Shown here in pieces: positions 1 through 8,300 of a stretch of DNA of 20,335 nucleotides. The notes beneath the pieces were generated by a model. The model saw only the letters and a program-made list of their open reading frames with translations. It searched no databases and was not told where the DNA came from. The first letter of the stretch is position 1, and each line of letters opens with the position of its first letter. Source of the DNA: CAZYTO01 sp964650405 (GTDB taxonomy: Bacteria; Acidobacteriota; Thermoanaerobaculia; Gp7-AA8); NCBI GenBank assembly GCA_964650405.1, contig CAZYTO010000076.1:1-20335 (forward strand). Direction: 5' to 3'. The translations under genes were made by a program, and so were the position numbers.

Positions 1-113
1 GCTCGGCCTCGCGCAGCGACCGCATCGCCAAGTACAACCAGCTCCTGCGCATCGAAGAGGAGCTGGGCGACGCAGCGCTCTTCGCCGGGAAAGAGATCTA
101 CCGCGCGCTGTAA
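1..113 (+). CDS. C-terminal end of an unrecognised protein (partial)
   Basis: Only the last 36 codons lie in the window; the frame runs from base 3 to a TAA at 111-113. The visible residues (RSDRIAKYNQLLRIEEELGD followed by a segment ending EIYRAL) look like an amphipathic helix followed by a short tail. This frame has strong GC bias at third codon positions, as expected for a real gene in this genome. I do not recognise the family and give no function. A decayed second copy of part of this 3' end lies about 148 bases downstream. Confidence 0.6.
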   Translation, partial: SASRSDRIAKYNQLLRIEEELGDAALFAGKEIYRAL

Positions 114-135
114 GCGCGAACACGATCCACGTCCC

Positions 136-169
136 GCTCGCGCTCGCCGTCACCCGCCCGCCGCAGCGA
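136..169. repeat. Degenerate GCTCGCC heptamer array, copy 1
   Basis: Units starting at 136, 142, 149, 156 and 163 read GCTCGC, GCTCGCC, GTCACCC, GCCCGCC and GCAGCGA. Spacing is 7 except for one 6-base step. It lies just after the first gene and belongs to the same family as the arrays at 235, 13101, 18761 and 19588. No coding potential is apparent. Confidence 0.5.
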
Positions 170-219
170 CCGCATCGCGAAGGTCAGCTTCTCGACATCA
201 AGGAGGAGCCGGGCGGCGC
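163..219 (+). pseudogene. Decayed duplicate of the upstream gene's 3' end
   Basis: Bases 163-178 repeat bases 15-30 exactly (16 nt). After a gap of about 4 nt, 34 further bases (about 185-219) match the segment around 39-72 at roughly four positions in five. The copy has lost the reading frame of the original and has no start. It looks like a leftover of a partial tandem duplication of the upstream gene, or of a deleted paralogue. This is seen by eye; a formal alignment would set the true extent. Confidence 0.5.
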
Positions 220-234
220 GCCGCGCGTCCTCCC

Positions 235-262
235 GCTCGCCGCTCGCCGTCCCCCGCTCGCC
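235..262. repeat. GCTCGCC heptamer array, copy 2
   Basis: Four exactly 7-spaced units start at 235, 242, 249 and 256: GCTCGCC, GCTCGCC, GTCCCCC, GCTCGCC. The array ends 3 bases before the -35 box of the MarR gene, so it forms the upstream boundary of that promoter. Confidence 0.75.
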
Positions 263-265
263 GAT

Positions 266-294
266 TTGACAGCCGCCATGAAGGTCAATACATT
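266..294 (+). promoter_or_regulatory. Sigma70-type promoter of the MarR gene, leaderless start
   Basis: A perfect -35 box TTGACA (266-271) and a -10 box TACATT (289-294, 4 of 6 consensus positions) are separated by 17 bp. Transcription would start at about 300-302, at the ATG at 301. The mRNA would therefore have essentially no leader, which agrees with the absence of a Shine-Dalgarno sequence. Confidence 0.65.
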
Positions 295-297
295 GAC
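284..297. promoter_or_regulatory. Palindromic operator overlapping the -10 box
   Basis: GTCAAT-AC-ATTGAC is an inverted repeat with perfect 6-bp arms and a 2-bp centre. It covers the entire -10 element and ends 3 bases before the MarR start codon. MarR-type dimers commonly bind such palindromes in their own promoters and block RNA polymerase, so autorepression is the natural reading. Binding itself is inference. Confidence 0.55.
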
Positions 298-300
298 TGC

Positions 301-735
301 ATGCCGTCGAACTCCGAACGGGACCTCGTCGCCGGAATCATCCAGCTCGCGAACCTGCTCACCCGGCGGCTGGCCCCGATCTTCGAGAAGGCCAAAGTCA
401 CACCGCAACAGTGGGCCATCCTCTCGGCGCTCGACGTCTCGGACCAGGCCATGACCCTGGCCGGCCTGGCCCGCCGCATGATGGTCTCCAAGCAGAACAT
501 GACCGGCATGATCGCCCGCCTCGAGCAGCTCGGCCTGGCCGATCGCTCCGGCGATCCGAAGGATCTCCGTTCGTCGCGCGTGCAGCTCACCCGCCGCGGA
601 CGGACGCTCGTCGAGAAGTTCCGTCCCGCCTATGAAGAGTGGCGCGGCGCCCTGGGCGGCGAAGTCTCCGAGCGCGATCTCGCATCGGCATCGCGCGTGG
701 TGGAGAAGCTGCTGGATCGGCTTTCGACGGAGTGA
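301..735 (+). CDS. MarR-family winged-helix transcriptional regulator
   Basis: A 144-residue protein, the usual MarR length. The N-terminal helix (about 5-30) is the dimerisation arm. The winged helix-turn-helix spans about 33-102 (VTPQQWAILSAL, then LAGLARRMMVSKQNMTGMIARLEQLGL with the recognition helix near 63-78). The wing (DPKDLRSSRVQLTRRG) carries the charged Asp and Arg residues typical of the family, and a C-terminal helix follows. It should bind DNA as a dimer and respond to a small ligand that cannot be predicted from sequence. No in-frame ATG, GTG or TTG lies just upstream, so 301 is the start; the promoter makes this mRNA leaderless. It converges on the diguanylate cyclase gene and has no partner on its own strand, so its targets beyond its own promoter are unknown. 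Confidence 0.92.
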   Translation: MPSNSERDLVAGIIQLANLLTRRLAPIFEKAKVTPQQWAILSALDVSDQAMTLAGLARRMMVSKQNMTGMIARLEQLGLADRSGDPKDLRSSRVQLTRRGRTLVEKFRPAYEEWRGALGGEVSERDLASASRVVEKLLDRLSTE

Positions 736-748
736 GAGGGAGAGACGA

Positions 749-831
749 GTGGTTAGCGGGTAGTGGTTAGGAGTGGTTAGGTGTGTTCTCCGCCTTACCA
801 CTAACCACTAACCGCTAACCACTAACCACTT
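749..831. repeat. Inverted TAACCAC heptamer array between convergent genes
   Basis: The left half has GTGGTTA units at 749, 756 (GCGGGTA), 763 and 773. The right half has ACCACTA-type units at 797, 804, 811 (ACCGCTA), 818 and 825. The two halves are reverse complements: 749-769 can pair with 802-822 over 21 bp with one mismatch, and the variant GCGG unit of one arm faces the variant ACCGC unit of the other. The hairpin lies between the convergent MarR and GGDEF genes and could stop transcription from both sides, although no T-tract is present. The TAG stop of the GGDEF gene (815-817) lies inside it. Confidence 0.85.
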
Positions 832-1999
832 CCCTCTCCGCACGCGGTCCGACGACGCGATTGCGTCCCCCTTTCTTCGCTTCATACAGACGCTCATCGG
901 CGACGACGAACAGTGCATCGACAGTCTTGCCGTCGGCGGGGTACATGGCCGCGCCGATGGAGATGGTGACCTGCGCGCCGTCCGGCGGTGCGGGGAGTGC
1001 TTCCACGCCGGCGCGAATGCGCTCGCCGATGACGAGTAGGGCTCGGGCGTCGATCTCCGGGAGGATGACGGCGAACTCCTCGCCGCCGTAGCGCGCCGGG
1101 AAGTCGACGGCGCGAACGGCTTCGCGAATGGCGCGCGACACGCGCTGCAGAGCGTCGTTGCCGGCGAGGTGGCCGAAGGTGTCGTTGTATTTCTTGAAGC
1201 GGTCGAGGTCGAGGACGAGGATGCCGACGGCGGAGGGATAGCGCGAGGCCCGTTCGAGCTCGAGATCGATGCGCTCGCGGAAGGCCCGGAAGTTCGGCAG
1301 CGACGTCAGCTCGTCGGTGCGGGCCCGTGCCTTGAGCTCGTCCGCCATGCGATTGAAGGCCACGCCGAGCTTCGCAACTTCGTAATCGCCGTTCACTTCC
1401 GCGCGGGCGGTGACGTCGCCGGCGGCGACGCGATCGGCGGCCATGGCCAGTTCCTCGATCGGCCGCACCACCTTACGCAGGGCGATCTGCACGGCCGCGA
1501 AGCTGCACAGCACGCTCATCCAGGCCACGCCGAGGGCTGCGTAGATCGTGTCGCGTCCCTCGCGCGAGAGAAGGGGCAGTTGCTGGGCGATGAGGCGCTT
1601 GCGCTCGCCCACCAGCTTCCGCGCCTCCGAGACGACGGCGAACGAGGTGGCATCGAGATCGACGTCGCGCGTAGCGGGGTCGGTGAGGAGCGCCCGGAAG
1701 GCGCGCATCCGCGCGCGGAGAACGGCCGTCCCCGCTGCTTCGGCCGAGCCGTCGTCGAGTAGTTGAGAGACCAGCGCATAGCGCTCCGGCTGCCGCAGGT
1801 TCTGGGTGCGGAAGGCGTTTTGGGCGCGGACGACCTCTTCGAGCGTGGCAATGGCCTGCGTCTCCACACCGATGAGGCGCTCCCACCGTTCCGCGGCGAT
1901 ACGCGCGCGCCAGGAGAGACCGAAGGCGATACCGAACAGCGCCACGGAAAAGGCGCACGTCAAGAGAAGGACGCGCGTACGGAGCCGGACCCGGTTCAC
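815..1999 (-). CDS. Membrane-bound diguanylate cyclase (HAMP-GGDEF)
   Basis: Makes cyclic di-GMP from two GTP. In the 394-residue product, a first membrane segment lies at about 9-29, a roughly 120-residue extracytoplasmic helical sensor at 30-150, a second membrane segment at 152-175, a HAMP linker at about 176-228, and the GGDEF domain from 229. The active site is GGEEF (305-309), the metal-binding DLD is at 264-266, and RAVD at 296-299, five residues before GGEEF, is an intact product-inhibition site. The start is GTG at 1999: its G-TGA overlaps the stop of the GH15 gene by 4 nt, and AAGGAG lies 8 nt upstream (2008-2013). Longer forms would run into the GH15 frame. The last residues (EVVSG) and the stop codon are encoded by the heptamer array. 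The GH15 enzyme is probably its operon partner. Confidence 0.93.
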   Translation of the reverse strand: MNRVRLRTRVLLLTCAFSVALFGIAFGLSWRARIAAERWERLIGVETQAIATLEEVVRAQNAFRTQNLRQPERYALVSQLLDDGSAEAAGTAVLRARMRAFRALLTDPATRDVDLDATSFAVVSEARKLVGERKRLIAQQLPLLSREGRDTIYAALGVAWMSVLCSFAAVQIALRKVVRPIEELAMAADRVAAGDVTARAEVNGDYEVAKLGVAFNRMADELKARARTDELTSLPNFRAFRERIDLELERASRYPSAVGILVLDLDRFKKYNDTFGHLAGNDALQRVSRAIREAVRAVDFPARYGGEEFAVILPEIDARALLVIGERIRAGVEALPAPPDGAQVTISIGAAMYPADGKTVDALFVVADERLYEAKKGGRNRVVGPRAEREVVSG

Positions 2000-3963
2000 T
2001 CCAGCAACTCCTTCATCCGGTCGACGATTCGATGGACGGCGAGGATGTAGGAGGCGTGACTCCACGTCAGGGGCGCAACCGAAAGCGGTTTGCCGGTGTA
2101 GGGATCGATCTGCTCCGGCAGGACGCCGCTCGGCAGGGCGCGGTCGCACGTCCACTCCAGGATGGCGATCGCCTTCTGCAGGTCGGCGGCGCTCTGCGCG
2201 CGCGCCGCGTACCACTGTGCGATCGTCAGCGTGCAGAGGATCCACGGATTGCCTGCTACCTTGTCCAGGTCCTTCGACACCTGGAAGTAATAGTCGTTCT
2301 CGTAGCGCGCCAGGCCGCCGACATCGGTCTTCACCGTCAGCCGCTCGATCACCTGTTCCATGGTGGACACGATGCGCGGGTCGTCGTAGCCGAACATTCC
2401 GAAGAGCCAGATGCCGGCCAGCGCGGAGTCGATCGTGGCGTCGGGAGTGATGGCCCCCTCGCGCGAGACGTTGATCATGCGCAGGAAGCGGCCGAGCTTT
2501 TCGTCGTAGAGAAAACGTCCCGCCGCTTCACGGATCTCGCTGGCGGCGCGGCGGTAGCGCTCCGCCTGGGAGGCTTCGCCGAACGCGTCCGTAAACCGCG
2601 CCGCGGCGGTGAGTCCCGCCCACACCGCGCTGACGGTGAAACTGGAAATCCCGCGCCGCTCCTCCCACAGGTCGTACGACGCGGCCGGAAGGCGCGTGTG
2701 CGGCTCGCGGTAGCGGGCCAGAAAGTCGGCTATCGTCTTCACGACGGGCTTGTAGAGCGGCCGCACGAACTCGACGTCGTGAAACGTCTCGAAGTGCAGC
2801 CAGAGCGACCACAGGACGAGCGCCGTCTCGTCCTCCTGGATCGGCAACTGGCGCTTGCCGTCGGCCGTCATCCAGGGATGCCACGACGAGCCGACCGACC
2901 CGTCGGGGTTGTACTTGTGGAGGAGAAAACCTTCCGGCGAAATCAGCCTGCTGCAGAACTCGAAGAAGCGGCGGGTGATCTCGGAGTAGCCGGCCTGGAT
3001 CATCGCCGCCGTCACGATGGCGCCGTCGCGCGGCCACATATAGGTGTACGTGTCCCGGCCGAACTGCACGATGTCGCTGTCGGTGGCGGCGATGACCGCT
3101 CCGTCGTTGTCGATCTGCGTGCGGACGATGAGGAGCGAGCGGCGATAGAGCCGCCGTACGTGCTCGGGCAGATTGCTGTCGTCGATGCGATTCTTCGCCC
3201 ACAGGCGCCAGTAGTTGCGCGTGCGCTCGTGGAACGACGCCGCGCCGCGCTCGCGGACGGCCGCGTCGAGCGAGGCCACCTCCCGATAGTTCTTGCCGAA
3301 CGCCCACCACAGCCAGACGACGGCCGTCCCTTCCGCGGCCAGCGTGAAGCGGATCATCCCGGTTGCATCTACCGACCCCTGAGCGATGGCGTTGAACTGC
3401 AGGTTGCCGTCCTCGGCGTCTTTCCACGTGCCGAGGTAGCCTTCGCGCTCTTTCGTGCCGATGGCGAAGGCATCGAAGCCGAAGTGATCCTCGACCTGGC
3501 CGTTGATGAGGATGTAGCGCGGACCCTTGTACGCCACCAGCCCGCGGAACTCCGGATCGAAGAAGATCGTGTCGCCGATGGCGTGGCCCCAGAGATGCGG
3601 GTCGAGGTGCATGTAGACCCGCCCGTCCCGCGCCGTCTCGCGCAGGTTGCGGATCTCCACGCGGCGTACGAAAAGGTCGCGGTCGAAGTCGATGGCGTCG
3701 CCGATCTCCATCGCCAGCCCCAGCGACGGAGCGCGGGCGATCACCTTCGTGACCAGCGTCATCTCTTCGTAGTCGAGCTGCTTCTCCCAGACGGGGCTGT
3801 CGATCCAGGCGAAGCTGCCGTCGCACCAGACGCCGAAGCGCGAGCGGTCGCCGACCGTCTGGTTGTCCTGGCCGACGTGGGGGTAATAGACGTCGCGGAT
3901 GTTGTAGTCGTCATCGAAGTTCATCATGACGTTGCCGTTGGAAAGCGGCAGATCGCGCGGCAT
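1996..3963 (-). CDS. Glycoside hydrolase family 15 (glucoamylase-like)
   Basis: A 655-residue enzyme of the bacterial/archaeal GH15 type: an N-terminal beta-sandwich domain (about 1-250, beginning PLSNGNVMMNFDDDYNIRDV) and an (alpha/alpha)6 catalytic barrel (about 270-650). Substrate-site and catalytic motifs are visible: YMWPRDGA around 308-315, DLWEERRG around 431-438 (general acid Glu434 or Glu435), and LPEQIDP at 615-621 (catalytic base Glu617) followed by PLTWSHA. The family releases glucose from alpha-glucans or splits related substrates such as trehalose; which one applies cannot be read from sequence. There is no signal peptide, so it should act in the cytoplasm, for example on glycogen or maltodextrin. 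The ATG at 3963 gives the normal family N-terminus; a longer open frame upstream only translates repeat DNA and the antisense strand of the kinase gene. The downstream GGDEF gene overlaps its stop. Confidence 0.9.
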   Translation of the reverse strand: MPRDLPLSNGNVMMNFDDDYNIRDVYYPHVGQDNQTVGDRSRFGVWCDGSFAWIDSPVWEKQLDYEEMTLVTKVIARAPSLGLAMEIGDAIDFDRDLFVRRVEIRNLRETARDGRVYMHLDPHLWGHAIGDTIFFDPEFRGLVAYKGPRYILINGQVEDHFGFDAFAIGTKEREGYLGTWKDAEDGNLQFNAIAQGSVDATGMIRFTLAAEGTAVVWLWWAFGKNYREVASLDAAVRERGAASFHERTRNYWRLWAKNRIDDSNLPEHVRRLYRRSLLIVRTQIDNDGAVIAATDSDIVQFGRDTYTYMWPRDGAIVTAAMIQAGYSEITRRFFEFCSRLISPEGFLLHKYNPDGSVGSSWHPWMTADGKRQLPIQEDETALVLWSLWLHFETFHDVEFVRPLYKPVVKTIADFLARYREPHTRLPAASYDLWEERRGISSFTVSAVWAGLTAAARFTDAFGEASQAERYRRAASEIREAAGRFLYDEKLGRFLRMINVSREGAITPDATIDSALAGIWLFGMFGYDDPRIVSTMEQVIERLTVKTDVGGLARYENDYYFQVSKDLDKVAGNPWILCTLTIAQWYAARAQSAADLQKAIAILEWTCDRALPSGVLPEQIDPYTGKPLSVAPLTWSHASYILAVHRIVDRMKELLE

Positions 3964-3996
3964 CGCGTTCAGAATAACAGCCGCGGAGAGTCCTGC

Positions 3997-4039
3997 GTGC
4001 TGAGTTCTGAAGTGCCGAGTGCCGAGTGCTGAGTGCCGA
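3997..4039. repeat. GTGCCGA/GTGCTGA heptamer array in a divergent promoter region
   Basis: Units GTGCTGA (3997), GTTCTGA (4004), GTGCCGA (4012), GTGCCGA (4019), GTGCTGA (4026) and GTGCCGA (4033) follow at exactly 7 bases apart from one inserted A at 4011. The array occupies most of the 105-bp gap between the divergent GH15 and glycerate kinase genes, so promoters for both must sit in or beside it. I see no clear -35/-10 pair. Confidence 0.85.
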
Positions 4040-4068
4040 GGCGTCATTAGGGATGAGTGTGATGAGAT

Positions 4069-5298
4069 ATGGCTGAGAAGCTGCTCGACATCTACCGCCG
4101 CGCACTCTCGCTCTGCGCACCCGACGTGCTCGTGAAGCGGGTTGCGGATGCGGGCATGCCGCGCGACGTCGTGGCCATCGGCAAGTGTGCGGGGCCGCTG
4201 CTCGACGGCTTCGCGCGCGCGGTGACGATCGGCGATGCGCTTGCCGCGATTCCCGAGGGGTATCGGAGGCCGGACACGAAGTGCGAGTTCGTCATGGGCG
4301 GACATCCCGGCATCACTGACGCGAGCTTCGCGGCGGGACGCCGCGTTTTCGAATTCGTCGACAGTCACGACGACGTGACGTTTCTGATCTCCGGCGGCGG
4401 TTCGGCCTGTGTCGAGCAGCCGCTCGTTCCGTGGTTCGACGCACGCGACGTCGTCGAGCTCAACACGCGGCTCGTGGCCTCGGGCATTCCGATCGGCGCG
4501 ATCAACTGCGTGCGCAAACATGTCTCGGCCGTCAAGGGTGGCCGCCTCGGCGCTCGCGTGCGGGGATGCACCGTGACGCTCGTCTACTCCGACGTCAGCG
4601 ACGGAGCGCTGGCCGATGTCGCCTCGGGGCCGACGATGCCGGACGCCACGACGCGCGACGACGCCGCGAAGATCGTGGAGGAGCTCGGGCGGGCGCACGG
4701 TCGCGGTGACGATGTGCTCCAGCGCGTGAGCTCCCGGCTTCGCGACCCCGCCTGCCCTGAGACCGTCAAACGTATCGAAGAGGATCACATGGCGGAAGTG
4801 CACCTCATCGCGGACAACGGCACCCTCACCTCGACGGCCGCAGACCTCTGTGGGCCGGCGCACGCAGTTCGCTGGCGCGGCCAGCTCGAATCTGACGTGG
4901 AGGAAGCGGCGCGCGCGCTCTACGCGCGATGGGAGACGTTACAACCAGGCCAGGTACTCGTCGCCGGCGGAGAACCGACCGTCGTCCGGCGGGGACAGGG
5001 AATGGGGGGCCGGTGCACGGAGCTGGCGGTCCGGTTCGCGCTCATCGCGCAGGAACGGCGCTGCGGGCAGCCGGCCGGGAGCATCACCGCCCTCTTCGGC
5101 AGTTCGGACGGAGTCGACGGCAGCAGCGGAGCCGCAGGCGTGCTCCTTCGCGGAATTCCCTCATTCGACGCGAGTTCGGCGCGCGAGGCGCTGGATCGAT
5201 CCGACTCGGCGATCCCTGCCGCGGCGATCGGAGAACTCATTATGATGCCGCCGACAGGTAACAATCTTCGCGATCTCTTTCTGTTGGCTCGTACTTAG
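4069..5298 (+). CDS. Glycerate 2-kinase, GckA/TtuD (MOFRL) type
   Basis: Phosphorylates D-glycerate with ATP to 2-phosphoglycerate, feeding serine, glyoxylate or tartronate carbon into glycolysis. The 409 residues match the family length. The N-terminal DUF4147 domain shows AIGKCAGPLL (36-45, with the conserved Lys39), MGGHPG (76-81), ISGGGSACVE (107-116), RKHVSAVKGGRL (149-160) and SDVSDGALADVASGPT (174-189). The C-terminal MOFRL domain (about 295-405) shows AGGEPTV, GGRCTELAVRFAL and FGSSDGVDGSSGAAG. The ATG at 4069 fits the family N-terminus; only a weak GATGAGA-like ribosome site precedes it. The TamB-Omp85 gene starts 20 nt after its stop, so the two are probably cotranscribed, although no functional link is obvious. 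Confidence 0.92.
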   Translation: MAEKLLDIYRRALSLCAPDVLVKRVADAGMPRDVVAIGKCAGPLLDGFARAVTIGDALAAIPEGYRRPDTKCEFVMGGHPGITDASFAAGRRVFEFVDSHDDVTFLISGGGSACVEQPLVPWFDARDVVELNTRLVASGIPIGAINCVRKHVSAVKGGRLGARVRGCTVTLVYSDVSDGALADVASGPTMPDATTRDDAAKIVEELGRAHGRGDDVLQRVSSRLRDPACPETVKRIEEDHMAEVHLIADNGTLTSTAADLCGPAHAVRWRGQLESDVEEAARALYARWETLQPGQVLVAGGEPTVVRRGQGMGGRCTELAVRFALIAQERRCGQPAGSITALFGSSDGVDGSSGAAGVLLRGIPSFDASSAREALDRSDSAIPAAAIGELIMMPPTGNNLRDLFLLART

Positions 5299-5318
5299 CA
5301 CCTCACGGGCGCGTCTGA

Positions 5319-8300
5319 ATGGAACCGACTCAACCACCGCCGGAAGGGCATCACCACCGGTCCGCCCGTGAGCGTCAGCGCCGCGGTCCCATGTGGACGT
5401 TCATGCGGCGGCTGACGACCACGATCTTCGTGGCTCTCACTCTGCTGGTGGTGATCATCGGCGGCGGCTGGTGGTATCTCGGTACGACCAGTTTCGCCGA
5501 CCTGGTTCGCCTCCGCGTGCAGAAGACGCTCGAGGCGCGCCTCGAGCGCAAGGTCAGCATTCACGACGTCGACATCATTCCCGGCCAGCCGGCCAAGATC
5601 ATCCTCAACGACCTGCGCATCGCGAACTCGCCCGGCGCCGTGCACCCCTATTTCGCCACGGTCCGGCAGATCGTGATCACCGGCGGCATCGACTCCTTCT
5701 GGGGCCGGCGGATCGACGTCAGCCGCATCGACGTCGTGCAGCCGCAGCTCTTCTTCGAGGTCTATCCCGCCGGTTCGAAGCTCGTGCACAACTTCCCACA
5801 CTGGCAGTCCGGCCCGAAGTCGCGCTACGGGATCTACCACCTCAACCTCGGCACGATGTACGTGACCGAAGGCGCGTACGACTTCCTCGACCGCAAGCAC
5901 AACATGGCTGGCGTGGCCACCAACCTCACGTCGCAGATCAGGATCGCCTCCGCCCAGGACGCGTATTCGGGAACGGTCACGAGCCCGCTCGTGCACCTGC
6001 GTTTGCAGGACTACGTTCCGTTCGACCTCGATCTGCGCGGGCAGTTCCATTACACGCCGAACAGCCTGAACCTCGAATCGGTCGCCATGCGCGGGCAGGG
6101 GATTGCGGTCTTCCTGCGCGGTCGCGTGGCGCCGCTCGCGGAAGCCGTCTACAACCTGCACGTCACGGGCGAGCTCGCCCTGCCGCGCGCGAAACAGATC
6201 CTGAAGATCCAGAAGACACTGGAGGGAGCCGTCGTACTCGACGGTCAGCTCAGCGGGCGGCAGGGAACGTTCGCGCTCACCGGTGCCTGGAAATCGCCGA
6301 AGCTCCGCGCGGACGTCTACGAGCTCGCCGCGGCGAGCGGGAAGCTCGACATCACCGACACGCGGACGATCGTCGACGTGCAGAGCGCTCATTATGGCGG
6401 CGGCACGATCAGCGCACACTACGACCTGCCCCGGTACAGCGAGCCGTATCCGCAGACGGCGGACCTGCGCTACGACAACATCTCGCTGGAGAAGCTCTTC
6501 AGCGACTGGACAGTTCGCGACACCGGGCTGCGCGGCGGAGCGACCGGCAGGCTCGCCTACCGCTGGAACAAGGACAAGGTCCTCGAGGGCAGCGGCAGCG
6601 GAACGGCAACGCTCTCCAGGAACGCGGCGGTCTTCTCCGAGGCGAAGTACCCGATCACGTTCACCGGCGGCAAGGCGGACTTCACGCTCGACCGCGGCGT
6701 GATCACGTTCCGCGATGCTGCGTTGATGACCGAGGCGTCGCACATCGACTTCGGCGGCAAGCTGCGCATCGAGGACGTCTCGGCCGACCTGCTCTTGAAG
6801 GTCCACTCGACCGACTTCAGTGAGCTCGATCGGGCCGCGTACAACTTCGCGCACTCGGCGGGGAAGGCGTCCTACACCCTGCTCGGCCTCGGCGGCGCGG
6901 GCGACCTCACCGGCAACGTCAAGGGAAGGCTCAAAGCGCCGGACGTCGTCGCTCACATCGCGGCGAGCGGAACAAAGTACAACCACATCGACCTCGGCGA
7001 CTCCGACATCGATCTCCGCTACAGCGGCGCGAGGAGTGAACTGACGTTCGAGAAGGCGTCGTTCCACGACGCCGGCGGCGGCCGGCTGGCACTCACCGGC
7101 AACGTGACCTTCCCCGATCGTGGTCCGTCGCCGCAATTCGACCTCGCCGTCGAAGCGTCGGGCTTCCCTGTCGAGAGGGCCATTGCCACGGTGGATCTCA
7201 AGCTCGCCATCGCCGGCATCGGCACGGGGAAGGTGCTCATCACCGGCACGCCCGACTCGGGGCGCGCGCGCTTCGTCAGCCTCCTCGTGAAACAGAAAGC
7301 ATCCGAGATGCGCCTCAACGGCGACGTCGACTGGGCGCCGGGGAAAGGGAACGTCGCCTTCAATCTCGACATCGCTGCGCGGTCGTTCCCCGTCACCGAC
7401 ATCGCGAAGTTCCTCGACCTCGGTACGGTGCCGGTCATCGGCGACGTCACCGGAACGCTGCACCTCGAAGGACCGAAGGCGAAGCTGGAAGGTGCGGGCT
7501 CTCTCATCGTGCACAACGGTGCGATCTCCGGCGAGCCTGTGTCCGAGGCGAAGGCCGACATCGTCTTCAGCCAGGGGACGATGAAGGCCACGAACCTCAG
7601 CGTGACCGGGCAGGCCGGGACGATCACGGGAGAGGCGCAGTTCAACCTCAACACGAACGAGTTCCGCTACTCGCTCAAGTCGGGATCGATCGACCTCTCG
7701 AAGGTCAAGGCGCTGTCGTCGCTGGCCGGACTGTTTGGCGGCAACCTCGTCGTCACCTCCTCGGGTGGCGGCACGTTCGAGCATCCCGAAGTCGTCCTCG
7801 ATGCGACGCTCAACCAGGCCACGCTGAAGGGACTCAACCTGCCGGCCGGTTCCCCGCCGCCGTCCCTGCACGTGGCCATCCACGATGGACGCCTGACCGT
7901 CCACGGCGCCGCTGCGGGCGTGTTGACGGTCGAAGGTGACGGCACGGTCGGCAGCGGCTACACCGTCGACGGCAAGGTCGAGATCAAGGTGACCGACGTG
8001 GCGAAGCTGGCGTCGATGTCGCCGAACACGGCCGCCATTCCGATCGCCGGCAGCTTCACCGTCGATCTGCTTCTCGGCGGCAAGCTGTCGGCGATCACAG
8101 CGCTGCGCATCGACGGCAGCGTGCCCCAGCTCGACCTGCGCGTTTCCGAGCACGAGTTCACGGCGCCGCAGCCGTTGAAGTTCGGCCTGCGGGACGGCCG
8201 CCTGGTCTTCGACCAATTCTCGCTCCAGCGGGCCGACTCCGCCTTCAGCGTCACCGGCTACGCCGAGCTCACGGGCACGAAGCGCATCGACGTGCGCCTG

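Noticed and set aside
2032..4032. A plus-strand open frame of about 666 codons opposite the GH15 gene
   Set aside because: It mirrors a gene with full GH15 motifs and has an unnatural composition; a shadow of the real gene.
3964..4863. An N-terminal extension of the GH15 gene by about 300 codons
   Set aside because: The extra part translates the heptamer array and the antisense strand of the glycerate kinase gene, while family homology begins at the ATG at 3963.
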